Shown here: positions 1-8,306 of the stretch, piece by piece
How the letters are laid out: each line of letters opens with the position of its first letter
How positions within the stretch are numbered: the first letter of the stretch is position 1
Source: Rhizobium deserti
Lineage (GTDB): Bacteria > Pseudomonadota > Alphaproteobacteria > Rhizobiales > Rhizobiaceae
Length of the DNA stretch: 64,000 nt
NCBI RefSeq assembly: GCF_004358025.1
Contig: NZ_SMTL01000001.1
Span: 930,001 to 994,000, forward strand
Direction: 5' to 3'
Made by a program: the position numbers and the translations under genes
The notes under the pieces: model-generated
Told to the model about the DNA's origin: nothing
What the model saw: only the letters and a program-made list of their open reading frames with translations
The model's database searches: none

Positions 1-108
1 CTGAAGCCCTTCAGCCTCGATGCCACCGACCCCTCCTTCTGGTCTAAGGGCCTGTCCATGATTGAAGGCTTGATCAACGAGTTGGAGGCGCTGGATCAGA
101 ACGCTTAA
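1..108 (+). CDS. C-terminal end of probable M3-family oligoendopeptidase F (partial)
   Basis: The window opens inside a reading frame that gives 35 residues before a TAA stop. The tail contains LKPFSLDATDPSFWSKGL followed by an acidic amphipathic helix ending ELEALDQNA. This resembles the C-terminus of the M3 zinc metallopeptidases of the PepF/oligoendopeptidase type in rhizobia, where a 'LDA-DP-FW-KGL' segment precedes the end of the protein. The catalytic HExxH motif would lie upstream, outside the window, so the assignment rests on a short tail only. The gene is convergent with the Atu4866-like gene, with 40 bp between stops. Confidence 0.5.
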   Translation: MKPFSLDATDPSFWSKGLSMIEGLINELEALDQNA

Positions 109-148
109 CGACAGCTCGAACAGCGGGCATCAAGCCCGGCGTCGTAAG

Positions 149-505
149 TCAATTTTCCCGGTACAATATCATCCCGGCGTGATGCAGCACGCCGTCGATG
201 AAGTCGCCGTCGGCGGTGAAGCCGGTGTCGTCCCAGTAGTCAATATGATTGCCGGTCACGACATAGCGGCCCTGGTAGGCGCTTTTCCGCGTGCCGCGTG
301 CTTCGTCATAGCGGCCGTTCGGCAAGAGCTCGTGACGGATCCGTCCGTCGGCGGTTACCCACATGCCGATATAGGGGTGGGTCTGGTTATCGATCTGGGT
401 CTGGCTGTCCATCTTGTCCTCCGCTCTGGCGAAATGCGTCAAGGTACCTAGCCACGTGGTGGCGATGATAATGATGACGACGATTAATCTGAGAGGGTCC
501 CTCAT
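149..505 (-). CDS. Secreted Atu4866-domain protein (PF11512-like)
   Basis: A 118-residue protein. Residues 1-28 form a signal peptide or anchor (MRDPLR, then an Ile/Val-rich core ending HFARA). The rest matches the small Agrobacterium Atu4866 domain family: HPYIGMWVTADGRIRHELLP, then RYDEARG, YQGRY and GNHIDYWDDTGF. The family has a lipocalin/streptavidin-like beta-barrel fold and no established function. The start chosen is the ATG whose first bases overlap the stop of the upstream CMD-like gene (ATGA), which implies translational coupling. It is the last gene of an SDR-CMD-Atu4866 operon, and both downstream products appear to be exported, so it may bind or process a small molecule in the periplasm; that is inference. 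Confidence 0.75.
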   Translation of the reverse strand: MRDPLRLIVVIIIIATTWLGTLTHFARAEDKMDSQTQIDNQTHPYIGMWVTADGRIRHELLPNGRYDEARGTRKSAYQGRYVVTGNHIDYWDDTGFTADGDFIDGVLHHAGMILYREN

Positions 506-993
506 GGCCGTTGCTCCGAGGGTTGGCGACCGGCCGGGCGACGTCGCTCTGCGAACAATTCCGCCAGCACCTGGGATGCGGCTATGGCCTTCGGGAAGCC
601 AGCGGGTACCGTCACCATATAGATGACTTCCTTGAGCTCCTCTTCCGTCACGCCGATGTTGAGCGCATAGCCGGCATGGACTTTCATGTAGGTTCGCTCG
701 CCGATGGCAGCGAAGGCGGCAACCGCGGCCAGTTGGCGGGTGCGCCTGTCGAGCCCAGGCCGCGACCACACATCGCCCAGCGCATAAGCCTCTGTAGCTT
801 CGGCAAGGAAGGGAAATTCCTGCCGCATCCCCTCCAGATTCGGCTGGCTCATGCCATTGTTCAAATCGTGGATCACGGCTGCACCGCGCTCCCGCCTTTC
901 CTCGGTGGTCTGGGCAAGGCCGGCATCCGGCACGAAGCCGAGCGCTATGACGGCGCCTGTGGCGGCAATCTGGGATCGTATCTGCTGTAACAT
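502..993 (-). CDS. Periplasmic carboxymuconolactone decarboxylase-like protein
   Basis: A 163-residue protein with an N-terminal signal peptide (hydrophobic run about residues 10-26, likely cleavage after AGLA). It is followed by a carboxymuconolactone decarboxylase (CMD) domain: RPGLDRRTRQLAAVAAFAAI, KVHAGYALNIGVTEEELKEV and a MVTVPAGFPKAI helix. The redox CxxC pair of AhpD-type members is absent, so it belongs to the decarboxylase-like rather than the peroxidase-type branch. The start is set by the preceding AAGGAGGAG at a good distance; longer frames upstream lack a ribosome site. It lies 26 bp after the SDR and overlaps the next gene by 4 bp. Substrate unknown. Confidence 0.8.
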   Translation of the reverse strand: MLQQIRSQIAATGAVIALGFVPDAGLAQTTEERRERGAAVIHDLNNGMSQPNLEGMRQEFPFLAEATEAYALGDVWSRPGLDRRTRQLAAVAAFAAIGERTYMKVHAGYALNIGVTEEELKEVIYMVTVPAGFPKAIAASQVLAELFAERRRPAGRQPSEQRP

Positions 994-1019
994 GATAAGC
1001 TCCTCCTTGTTGGAAGCAG

Positions 1020-1748
1020 TCAGTTTGCGGATCTTGTAGGGCGCACGACGATCTCGTTGACGTCGACATCCTCCGGCTGCTCGATCGCGAAACGAACAGC
1101 TCTGGCGATGGCACTCGGCTGCAAGGCGATGGCGCGGTAGGCCTTCATGCCTTCCGCAGCGACCGGATCGGTGATGGTATTCGCGAGTTCGCTTTCGACG
1201 ACGCCGGGATGGATGCAGGTGACGCGAAGGTCGTCCCGCTCCTGCCGCAGCCCGTCCGAGATCGCCCTGACGGCATATTTCGTGGCGCAATAGACGGCGG
1301 CCGTCGGCACCACCTGAAGCGCTCCTATGGACGCGATATTGATGATATGGCCGGAGCCCCGCGCTGTCATTTCCGGCAGAACGGCCGCAATGCCGTAGAG
1401 CACGCCCTTAATATTGACGTCGACCATGCGGTCCCATTCATCGACCTTGAGCGATGCCATCGGCGACAAGGGCATAAGCCCGGCATTGTTGATCATAACG
1501 TCCACTCGTCCGTATTCTTGGCGGGCAGTATCGGCAAAGGCTGCAACATCCGCCCGATCGGTGACATCGAGCCTGCGGGTCAGCACCTTGCCGCCCTGCG
1601 CCCGCAACTCTTCCGCCAGTTCGTCGAGCCGGTCGGTCCGCCGAGCGCCCAGCGCCACCTTGGCGCCAGCCGCAGAGAGCTCCCGGGCTATGCCGGCACC
1701 GATACCGCTTGATGCACCGGTGATGAGGACGACTTTATCCATGGTCAT
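1020..1748 (-). CDS. Short-chain dehydrogenase/reductase (classical SDR)
   Basis: A 242-residue NAD(P)-dependent oxidoreductase of the classical SDR family. The Rossmann glycine motif TGASSGIG is at residues 10-17, NNAG at 87-90, catalytic Ser140, Tyr153 and Lys157 (YCATK), and IHPG follows the active site. The basic pair ARR at about 35-37 after strand 2 suggests NADP preference. The start at 1748 has AAAGGAG five bases upstream; an in-frame upstream ATG has no such site. It is the first gene of a three-gene operon divergent from the LysR regulator at 1863, which is likely its controller. Substrate cannot be told from sequence. Confidence 0.9.
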   Translation of the reverse strand: MTMDKVVLITGASSGIGAGIARELSAAGAKVALGARRTDRLDELAEELRAQGGKVLTRRLDVTDRADVAAFADTARQEYGRVDVMINNAGLMPLSPMASLKVDEWDRMVDVNIKGVLYGIAAVLPEMTARGSGHIINIASIGALQVVPTAAVYCATKYAVRAISDGLRQERDDLRVTCIHPGVVESELANTITDPVAAEGMKAYRAIALQPSAIARAVRFAIEQPEDVDVNEIVVRPTRSAN

Positions 1749-1830
1749 GACTTCTCCTTTTTGGATCGTGACACCGCCGAAGCAGTTGCCACAGAGATAG
1801 AACACCGCCATTGTTGTGATAAGCCGATGA

Positions 1831-1863
1831 TTGGTTCACATACTGGAAAGCATTGCTAACCAA
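1831..1863. promoter_or_regulatory. Inverted repeat in the SDR/LysR divergent intergenic region
   Basis: TTGGTT at 1831-1836 and AACCAA at 1858-1863 form a perfect 6-bp interrupted inverted repeat with a 21-base spacer. The right arm touches the ATG of the LysR gene. Divergent LysR regulators normally bind a dyad (T-N11-A type) between the two promoters, so this is a candidate autoregulatory site. Short arms and the atypical spacer keep confidence low. Confidence 0.3.
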
Positions 1864-2765
1864 TGGTTCCCGACCTTAATTCTCTTGCGACTTTTCTTCT
1901 CGTGGCGGAGGAGCGCAGTTTTCGCGCCGCAGCCGATCGCATGGGCGTGACCCGGTCGGCTGTCAGCCAGACCATTCGGCGGCTGGAGGAAAATCTCAGC
2001 ATCGCGCTGGTGCAGCGAACGACGCGAAGTGTCAGCCTGACCGAGGCCGGCGAGCGGCTTTATGGCGAAGTCGCACCGGCGCTTGGAGAAATGCAGGCGG
2101 CACTGGAACGGACCGGCAGCCTGAGCGGCCATCCAAGCGGGCAGTTGCGGCTCGCTGTCTCGTCGATTGCCGAAAGCTTCTTGTCAGGCACCCTGCTGGC
2201 AGCCTTTGCCGAAGCCTATCCGGAGGTGAAGTTTCATATCACCGTGACGGACGAGGAATTCGACATTGTCGCCGAAGGATATGATGCGGGCGTCAGACTC
2301 GGCGAAGTAATTGCGCAGGACATGATCGCCGTCCCCGTTTCCGGCGAGCAGCGGCAATTGGCGGTCGCCTCGCCAGATTATCTTGCACGCTTCGGTTCAC
2401 CGTCCCATCCACGCGAGCTGGCCGCCCGTCGCTGCATCGGCTGGCGGTCGGGACCGCATGTCGCGCCTTACCGGTGGGAGTTTGCAGAGGATGGGCCGGA
2501 TGGGCGCAAGGACTTCGCAGTCGCCGTTGCGGACACGATCACCACCACGGACATGACCTTGATGATCCGGCTCGCCGTTGCCGGCGCGGGCATCACCTTC
2601 GGCATGGAGGAAAGCTTCCGGCCCTTTATCGAACGCGGTGAATTGGTGCCGGTTCTGGAAGAGTTCTGCCCGCGTTTTCCCGGCTTCTACCTTTACTATC
2701 CGAACCGCCGCAACATGGCACCAAAACTTCGCGCCCTGATCGACCATCTGCGGCGCCCGAAATAG
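1863..2765 (+). CDS. LysR-family transcriptional regulator
   Basis: A 300-residue LysR-type regulator. The winged helix-turn-helix spans about residues 5-65, with SFRAAADRMGVTRSAVSQTI as the DNA-recognition part and an RTTRSVSLTEAGERL wing. The remainder is the two-lobed effector domain, including QLRLAVSSIAESFLSGTLL and GITFGMEE near the C-terminus. This is the subgroup that often sits next to oxidoreductases and acts on a single divergent operon. The divergent SDR-CMD-Atu4866 operon is the expected target, with about 114 bp shared between the starts. No strong ribosome site precedes the ATG; GGAAAG lies 12 bases upstream. Confidence 0.92.
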   Translation: MVPDLNSLATFLLVAEERSFRAAADRMGVTRSAVSQTIRRLEENLSIALVQRTTRSVSLTEAGERLYGEVAPALGEMQAALERTGSLSGHPSGQLRLAVSSIAESFLSGTLLAAFAEAYPEVKFHITVTDEEFDIVAEGYDAGVRLGEVIAQDMIAVPVSGEQRQLAVASPDYLARFGSPSHPRELAARRCIGWRSGPHVAPYRWEFAEDGPDGRKDFAVAVADTITTTDMTLMIRLAVAGAGITFGMEESFRPFIERGELVPVLEEFCPRFPGFYLYYPNRRNMAPKLRALIDHLRRPK

Positions 2766-2773
2766 GTGCCGCC

Positions 2774-2917
2774 CTACTGCGGCGGCTGTCCGTTGGAAGC
2801 GGAAATGCCGCCATCGACCCGAAGATTGACGCCGGTGACGAAGCGGGCGTCGGCGCTTGCCAGGAAGGCGATGACCGGCGCGATATCCTCAGCTTCATTC
2901 AAATCGGGTCGACCAGA
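2774..2917 (-). pseudogene. Remnant: C-terminal ~46 codons of a second SDR
   Basis: The minus strand encodes SGRPDLNEAEDIAPVIAF, FVTGVNLRVDGG and a final SASNGQPPQ before a TAG stop. This is the characteristic C-terminus of a classical SDR (RxGRPEDIAxxVAFLAS...GVNLRVDGG). Upstream of about 2917 the frame continues but no longer resembles an SDR: the Rossmann domain, NAG and YxxxK motifs are missing, and the region runs into the oppositely oriented DUF3445 gene. It differs from the tail of the intact SDR at 1020, so it is not a recent tandem copy. I read it as a truncated relic. Confidence 0.7.
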
Positions 2918-3010
2918 CCAGAAAAGGACAGCCGCTACAGGTGAAGGTTCCGCGTCCGCGGGCAATGCTGCTATGCTGCTTCTGCCAACCGAACCGATAC
3001 CCGAACGACT

Positions 3011-3922
3011 ATGAAAAACCTTGCCTACACCCCTTACGATGGCTCCAGCCAGCCGTTCACGATCGGCCTGCAGCAGCTCGATCCAAGCCGGTGGATCGAG
3101 CCGGACGACGACTTGGCCTATCATCTGGCGGAAAAGAAGAGACTCCTTGCGGAACACGGGGCAAAGATATTCCTGGCAGAGCCGGGCATGCAAACGGCCC
3201 AGCAGGAAATCCTCGACGAGATGGCTGCCTACCTTGCCGCCAATCATCCAAGACACTACCGCCGCCACGGCGAGCTGATGACGATGGCGGGCCACACCGT
3301 CGACCTCCGCGATCAGACGCTTGCGCCACTCCTGCGTGCCGGGCTTCTGGTCCAGGACGACCTCGTCATCATGCGCAAGGGCGACAACGGATGGCGTATC
3401 GCGGCCGCTTTTCTAGCCTTTCCTTCGTCCTGTTCGCTCACCGAAAAATTCGGCAAGGTTATGGACGAGGTACATGCGCCGGTGCCTGACTTCCATGCCG
3501 GAAGCCGCAATGCGGACCTCATCAACCGCATGTTCGACAACCTGTCGCCAGCCCGTTTCGTGGTGCGTTGGAACTGGTCGGTCAACTGGGGCTATGAGCT
3601 TTACCGTCCTGCCGCTCAGCCAGCTTCCGAGATAAAAGCCGCGCCGCCGGAAGATACCTACCTGCGCATTGAGCGCCAGACGCTGCGCAAGATGCCCGTT
3701 TCCGGCGACATCCTTTTCACAATCCGTATCTATCTTGACCCGGTGAAAACGATTCTGGCGCAGCCGAATGCCAAAGAGCTTGCCGCTTCCCTGGCCGATC
3801 AGCTCGAGGCGTTAAGTGTAGACCAAGCTGTCTACAAAAGTCTGCTCGCCAAGCGCAGCGAGCTGATCGGCCATTTGCGCCATGGAATCGGAGCCGTTAG
3901 CCCGACAAAATCCGGCGCTTGA
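3011..3922 (+). CDS. DUF3445 / heme-dependent oxidative N-demethylase-like protein
   Basis: A 303-residue cytosolic protein matching the DUF3445 family, whose best-studied member is the haem-containing alpha subunit of heme-dependent oxidative N-demethylase. Recognisable segments are YTPYDGSSQPFTIGLQQLD, WIEPDDDLAYHLAEKKRLL, the central AAFLAFPSSCSLTEKFGK, VHAPVPDF, and VRWNWSVNWGYELY followed by LRIERQTLRKMPVSGDILFTI in two pieces. Length is normal. No genes for the flavin/Fe-S partner subunits lie nearby, so the electron donor and the amine substrate are unknown. It stands alone between the SDR relic and homospermidine synthase. Confidence 0.8.
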   Translation: MKNLAYTPYDGSSQPFTIGLQQLDPSRWIEPDDDLAYHLAEKKRLLAEHGAKIFLAEPGMQTAQQEILDEMAAYLAANHPRHYRRHGELMTMAGHTVDLRDQTLAPLLRAGLLVQDDLVIMRKGDNGWRIAAAFLAFPSSCSLTEKFGKVMDEVHAPVPDFHAGSRNADLINRMFDNLSPARFVVRWNWSVNWGYELYRPAAQPASEIKAAPPEDTYLRIERQTLRKMPVSGDILFTIRIYLDPVKTILAQPNAKELAASLADQLEALSVDQAVYKSLLAKRSELIGHLRHGIGAVSPTKSGA

Positions 3923-4062
3923 GTGGCAACCGCCCTTGGCAGGCTCTTTATTGTGACGAAGTTTTATGATCTAGAGCGGCGCGAATTGCGCTTGCGCAGC
4001 AAATTTCGATCACCGCCGAAGAAGCGGGTAGCGGCTTCAAAAGCCGATCCAAGGAGAGATAG

Positions 4063-5514
4063 ATGGCAGAAACAAATTATCCGGTTCATGGCGAGATCAC
4101 CGGCCCGATCGTGATGATCGGCTTCGGCTCGATCGGTCGCGGCACGTTGCCGCTCATCGAACGCCATTTCAAGTTCGACAAGAGCCGGATGGTGGTCATC
4201 GACCCGCGTGAAGAGCCCTCCGACATGGAGATCCTCAAGAAGCATGGCGTCCGGCACATCAAGGAATACGTCACCAAGGAGAACTACAAGGAACTCCTGA
4301 AGCCCCTCCTGACCGAAGGCGAAGGTCAGGGCTTCTGCGTCAACCTTTCGGTCGACACCGGCTCGCTCGATCTGATGAAGCTCTGCCGCAAGCTCGACGT
4401 CCTCTATATCGATACCGTTGTGGAGCCCTGGCTCGGCTTCTACTTTGACAAGAACATGAAGAATTCCGAGCGCACCAATTATGCGCTGCGCGAAACCGTG
4501 CGCAAGGAAAAGGCTAAGAACCCGGGCGGCGCAACGGCCGTTTCCACCTGCGGCGCCAATCCGGGCATGGTCTCCTGGTTCGTTAAGCAGGCGCTGGTGA
4601 ACCTCGCCAACGACACCGGCATGAAGTTCGAACAACCTGATCAGCACGACCGCGAAGGCTGGGCCAAGCTGATGAAGAAGCTGGGCGTCAAGGGCGTCCA
4701 CATTGCTGAGCGCGATACCCAGCGCACCAAGAACCCGAAGCCGCTCAACGTCTTCTGGAACACCTGGTCGGTGGAAGGCTTCATTTCCGAAGGCATGCAG
4801 CCGGCCGAACTCGGCTGGGGCACCCATGAGGAATGGATGCCGAAAAACGCCAAGACGCACAAGAAAGGTTCACAGGCCGCCATTTATCTGGAGCAGCCAG
4901 GTGCTAATACCCGTGTGCGCACCTGGTGCCCGACGCCCGGCCCGCAATACGGCTTCCTCGTCACCCACAACGAGTCGATTTCGATCGCCGATTATTTCAC
5001 TGTGCGCGACAAGGACGGCGAAGTCAGCTTCCGTCCGACCTGCCATTATGCCTATCATCCCGCCAATGACGCCGTGCTTTCCTTGCACGAAATGTTCGGC
5101 AATGGCGGCAACCCGCAGCCTGTCCACCACGTGCTCGACGAGAATGAACTGGTCGACGGCGTCGATGAACTCGGCGTGCTTCTGTATGGCCACGAAAAGA
5201 ACGCCTACTGGTTCGGTTCGCGCCTGTCGCTCGAAGAAACCCGCCGCATTGCACCTTACCAGAACGCTACCGGCCTGCAGGTGACATCCGCCGTCTTGGC
5301 CGGCATGGTTTATGCGCTGGAAAACCCGACGGCCGGCATCGTGGAAGCCGACGAGATCGATTACAAGCGCTGCTTGGAAGTGCAGCTACCCTATCTTGGC
5401 CCTGTCGAAGGCCATTACACAGACTGGACGCCGCTCGAAGGGCGCCCGGGCCTTTTCCCGGAGGATATCGACGAGAGCGATCCGTGGCAGTTCAGGAACA
5501 TCCTGGTCCGCTAG
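4063..5514 (+). CDS. hss: Homospermidine synthase
   Basis: A 483-residue bacterial homospermidine synthase (EC 2.5.1.44 type). It joins two putrescine units, or putrescine and spermidine, into sym-homospermidine, a major polyamine of rhizobia, using NAD as a bound redox cofactor. The N-terminal Rossmann motif GFGSIGRG is at residues 20-27. Family hallmarks include DPREEPSDMEILKKHGVRHI, DTVVEPWLGFYFD, CGANPGMVSWFVKQAL and HGEITGP near the start. AAGGAGAG stands 5-10 bases before the ATG. It appears monocistronic and is followed by a GC-rich hairpin. Length and motifs are complete. Confidence 0.97.
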   Translation: MAETNYPVHGEITGPIVMIGFGSIGRGTLPLIERHFKFDKSRMVVIDPREEPSDMEILKKHGVRHIKEYVTKENYKELLKPLLTEGEGQGFCVNLSVDTGSLDLMKLCRKLDVLYIDTVVEPWLGFYFDKNMKNSERTNYALRETVRKEKAKNPGGATAVSTCGANPGMVSWFVKQALVNLANDTGMKFEQPDQHDREGWAKLMKKLGVKGVHIAERDTQRTKNPKPLNVFWNTWSVEGFISEGMQPAELGWGTHEEWMPKNAKTHKKGSQAAIYLEQPGANTRVRTWCPTPGPQYGFLVTHNESISIADYFTVRDKDGEVSFRPTCHYAYHPANDAVLSLHEMFGNGGNPQPVHHVLDENELVDGVDELGVLLYGHEKNAYWFGSRLSLEETRRIAPYQNATGLQVTSAVLAGMVYALENPTAGIVEADEIDYKRCLEVQLPYLGPVEGHYTDWTPLEGRPGLFPEDIDESDPWQFRNILVR

Positions 5515-5539
5515 GCTCCAGAAATCTAGGAACTCTGAG

Positions 5540-5566
5540 CGCCCGCCGTCAAGCGGGCGTCTTCTC
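5540..5566 (+). terminator. Probable intrinsic terminator after hss
   Basis: CGCCCGC (5540-5546) pairs perfectly with GCGGGCG (5553-5559) around a CGTCAA loop, followed by the pyrimidine run TCTTCTC. It lies 26 bp after the hss stop. The U-tract is imperfect, so termination could be partial. Confidence 0.6.
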
Positions 5567-5670
5567 AAGGAAACGAGGCCGGCGGCGTGTTAAATGCAGT
5601 TCGCTTGCCTTATAAGGCCCGAGGCGCCATGTTTCGGATGGCCGGACGATCGAATTGCGGGAGATTGATC

Positions 5671-6036
5671 ATGAAATTGAAACTGGGCTTCGCGCTCATC
5701 GCCGCTGCAAGCCTTACGGCTTGCGTTTCTTCGCCGCCGCCACGCCAGGTTTCCTCAATGCCTTCTCAGCCCCAGGGTGTTGAAGGCAATTGGGTCGATC
5801 CGAACGGCATCGTCTCGTCGTTCCAGGGCGGCACCTTCAACACACGCGCCAGCGACAGCAATGCCCTGCTTGCCAGCGGCACTTATGTCAGCCTGTCCCC
5901 GACACTGGTCGAAATCAACATGACCTCGCTGGTGCGCAAGACGCAGTCGCGTGTTAATTGTTCGCTCGCATCGCCAAGCCAGCTGAACTGCACGCAGGAT
6001 ACCGGAGCGCAATTCTCGCTTACCCGCCGCAGCTGA
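5671..6036 (+). CDS. Omp10-like outer-membrane lipoprotein
   Basis: A 121-residue lipoprotein. Residues 1-18 are a lipoprotein signal peptide with lipobox LTAC. The mature part matches the Brucella Omp10 family: [52 protein letters not shown], then the end FSLTRR. Omp10 is a small outer-membrane lipoprotein of Rhizobiales with no enzymatic role known. A longer frame starts at 5587, but GGGAG sits seven bases before 5671 and the lipobox is then correctly spaced. A strong hairpin terminator follows, so the gene is probably expressed alone. Confidence 0.85.
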   Translation: MKLKLGFALIAAASLTACVSSPPPRQVSSMPSQPQGVEGNWVDPNGIVSSFQGGTFNTRASDSNALLASGTYVSLSPTLVEINMTSLVRKTQSRVNCSLASPSQLNCTQDTGAQFSLTRRS

Positions 6037-6060
6037 AGTCACTCTTCCCGGCAGTTTCGA

Positions 6061-6084
6061 GACCCCGCTTCGGCGGGGTTTTTG
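6061..6084 (+). terminator. Intrinsic terminator after the Omp10-like gene
   Basis: ACCCCGC (6062-6068), a TTCG tetraloop, and GCGGGGT (6073-6079) followed by five Ts. A stable UUCG-capped hairpin with a U-run: a classic rho-independent terminator 25 bp after the stop. Confidence 0.9.
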
Positions 6085-6247
6085 CGTTGAAGCTAACGCA
6101 AGCGGTGTGCAGACTGCCTGTCATATTTCCCTTGAAACCGGCTTTGCTTGATGAAAGCATGCGCTGCACAAAGATTGTCACGGTGGGACGCTAGAACAAT
6201 CGAAGCGAGGCGGCGGCAAGCCGACCGGAATAACAGGAGAGAGACAG

Positions 6248-8272
6248 ATGATGAAGACCTTGAGACTGGGCTTGCTGGCAGCGTCGGCCATGGCTCTTTC
6301 AAGCGGCGTTGCATTTGCAGACTTCGAGCTGAATATCCTGCACATCAACGACTTCCACTCGCGTATCGAGTCCATCAACAAGACTGACTCGACCTGCTCT
6401 CCCGAAGAGGAAGGCAAGAACGAATGCTTCGGCGGCGCCGCCCGACTGCTCACCGCCATCAACCAGACCCGCGATGGCCTGAAATCTCAGAACAAGAACG
6501 TGCTTCTGCTGAACGGCGGCGACAATTTCCAGGGCTCCCTCTTCTACACGACCTATAAGGGCGCGACGGAAGCCGAAGTGCTGAACGCCATGAAATTCGA
6601 CGCGATGACCGTCGGCAATCACGAATTCGACGACAGCGACGACGTGCTGGCGACCTTCCTGGACAAGGTCCAATTCCCGGTCGTGACCGCCAATGTGACA
6701 CCCGCCGCGGCGGCAAAGATCGGCGACCGCATCAAGCCGTCGATCGTCCTCGATGTCGCCGGGCAGAAGGTGGGCATTGTCGGTGCAGTCACCAATGATA
6801 CGCCCGAAATCGCTAATCCGGGGCCTAATATCACCATCACGGACGATGTTGCCAAGATCACCGAGGCCGTCCAGGCGCTGAAGGCGCAGGGCGTCAACAA
6901 GATCATCGCGCTGACGCATGTCGGCTACCCCCGCGACCTTTCGGCGATCGCCAAGATCGCCGATGTGGACGTGGTCGTCGGTGGCCATAGCCACACGCTT
7001 TTGTCCAACGTGGTCAAGGGTGCGGAAGGTCCGTATCCGACTTGGGTAGACAATCCGGCCGGCTACAAGGTGCCGGTGGTCCAGGCCTTCCAGTATTCCC
7101 GCTATCTCGGCGATCTGAAAGTCGTGTTCGATGATGCGGGCGTCGTAAAGCAGGCGGACGGAGAGCCGATCCTCGTCGATTCCAAATTCCAGCCCGACCC
7201 GGCCCTGGTTGCCCGCATCAACGAGCTGAAGGCGCCGATCGAAGAGCTGAAGAAGAAGGTCGTCGGTTCGACGGACGCGCTGATCGACGGCGATCGCAAG
7301 ATTTGCCGGGCCAAGGAATGCTCCATGGGCAACCTGCTGGCCGATGCGCAGCTCGACCGCGTCAAGGGCCAGGGCATCACCATCTCGATCCAGAATGGCG
7401 GCGGCCTGCGTGCGCCGATCGATGCCGGCGAGATTACCATGGGCGAGGTCCTGACCGTTCTGCCTTTCCAGAACACCCTCGCCACGTTCCAGCTCAAGGG
7501 CGCCGATCTCGTCACGGCGCTTGAAAACGGCGTCAGCCAGATCGACGACGGCGGCGGACGCTTCCCGCAGGTTGCCGGCATGAAATATTCCTTCGACAAG
7601 TCGAAACCGGTCGGCAGCCGCATCAGCGACGTTCAGGTCAAGGAAGGCGATGCCTTCGTAGCGCTCGATCCAACCAAGACCTATGGGATCGTCACCAATA
7701 ATTACGTGCGCGGCGGCGGCGACGGATACAAGATCTTTGCGACCAATGCCCAGAACGCCTACGACTTCGGTCCCAATCTCGAACAGGCGGTCGCCGACTA
7801 TCTGACCGCCCACAATCCCTATAAGCCCTATACGGACGGCCGCATCACCGATCTGACACCGGCAGGCTATGTACCGCCGGCCAAGCCGGCTCCGGCTGCA
7901 CCACCCGCGCCGGCTGCAGCGGCTCCTGCAGCCCCTGCCCCATCCACCACGGCTCAGGCTCCGGCTGCGCCGGCAACACCCGCTCCCGCTCCGGCAACAC
8001 CGGCTCCCGCAGCCATGCCTGCTCCTCCGGCTCCCACAGCACAGGGACCGGCAACGACGACAGCACCCGCTCCCGTTGAGGCCGAAGGTCAGACGACGCC
8101 ACCGGCGGCAGGTCCCAGCAAGTATACGGTCGTCAAGGGCGACTCGCTGTGGAAGATCGCCGAGAGCACCTATGGCGATGGCGAGCAGTGGACGAAGATC
8201 GCCAAGGCCAACCCTCTGCGGGACCCGGACGTCATCCAGGTCGGCGCGGAATTGGACCTGCCGGCGAAGTAA
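6248..8272 (+). CDS. Secreted 5'-nucleotidase/UshA-like phosphohydrolase with C-terminal LysM
   Basis: A 674-residue exported protein. The signal peptide is residues 1-24 (cleavage after AFA). The calcineurin-like metallophosphatase domain carries LHINDFHSR, GGDNFQGSLF, VGNHEFDD and GGHSHTL, the metal-binding blocks of UshA/5'-nucleotidases. The C-terminal 5'-nucleotidase domain (about residues 340-530) has NGGGLRAPIDAGEIT and LPFQNTLATF. A Pro/Ala-rich linker (about 537-620) follows, then a LysM module (about 625-673; YTVVKGDSLWKIAESTYGDG). The usual UshA has no LysM, so this form is probably tethered to peptidoglycan while hydrolysing periplasmic nucleotides or UDP-sugars. AGGAGAGAGAC precedes the ATG. 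A perfect hairpin terminator follows. Confidence 0.92.
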   Translation: MMKTLRLGLLAASAMALSSGVAFADFELNILHINDFHSRIESINKTDSTCSPEEEGKNECFGGAARLLTAINQTRDGLKSQNKNVLLLNGGDNFQGSLFYTTYKGATEAEVLNAMKFDAMTVGNHEFDDSDDVLATFLDKVQFPVVTANVTPAAAAKIGDRIKPSIVLDVAGQKVGIVGAVTNDTPEIANPGPNITITDDVAKITEAVQALKAQGVNKIIALTHVGYPRDLSAIAKIADVDVVVGGHSHTLLSNVVKGAEGPYPTWVDNPAGYKVPVVQAFQYSRYLGDLKVVFDDAGVVKQADGEPILVDSKFQPDPALVARINELKAPIEELKKKVVGSTDALIDGDRKICRAKECSMGNLLADAQLDRVKGQGITISIQNGGGLRAPIDAGEITMGEVLTVLPFQNTLATFQLKGADLVTALENGVSQIDDGGGRFPQVAGMKYSFDKSKPVGSRISDVQVKEGDAFVALDPTKTYGIVTNNYVRGGGDGYKIFATNAQNAYDFGPNLEQAVADYLTAHNPYKPYTDGRITDLTPAGYVPPAKPAPAAPPAPAAAAPAAPAPSTTAQAPAAPATPAPAPATPAPAAMPAPPAPTAQGPATTTAPAPVEAEGQTTPPAAGPSKYTVVKGDSLWKIAESTYGDGEQWTKIAKANPLRDPDVIQVGAELDLPAK

Positions 8273-8306
8273 GCGCTGCCTCGGACAATTTGTCCTGCCA
8301 GATATT

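Noticed and set aside
123..139. GCGGGC/GCCCG hairpin between the first two genes as a terminator
   Set aside because: No U-run on either side; could be chance in GC-rich DNA.
3923..4114. Small 63-codon frame before hss
   Set aside because: It overlaps the hss start in another phase, lacks a ribosome site and resembles no family; treated as leader DNA.
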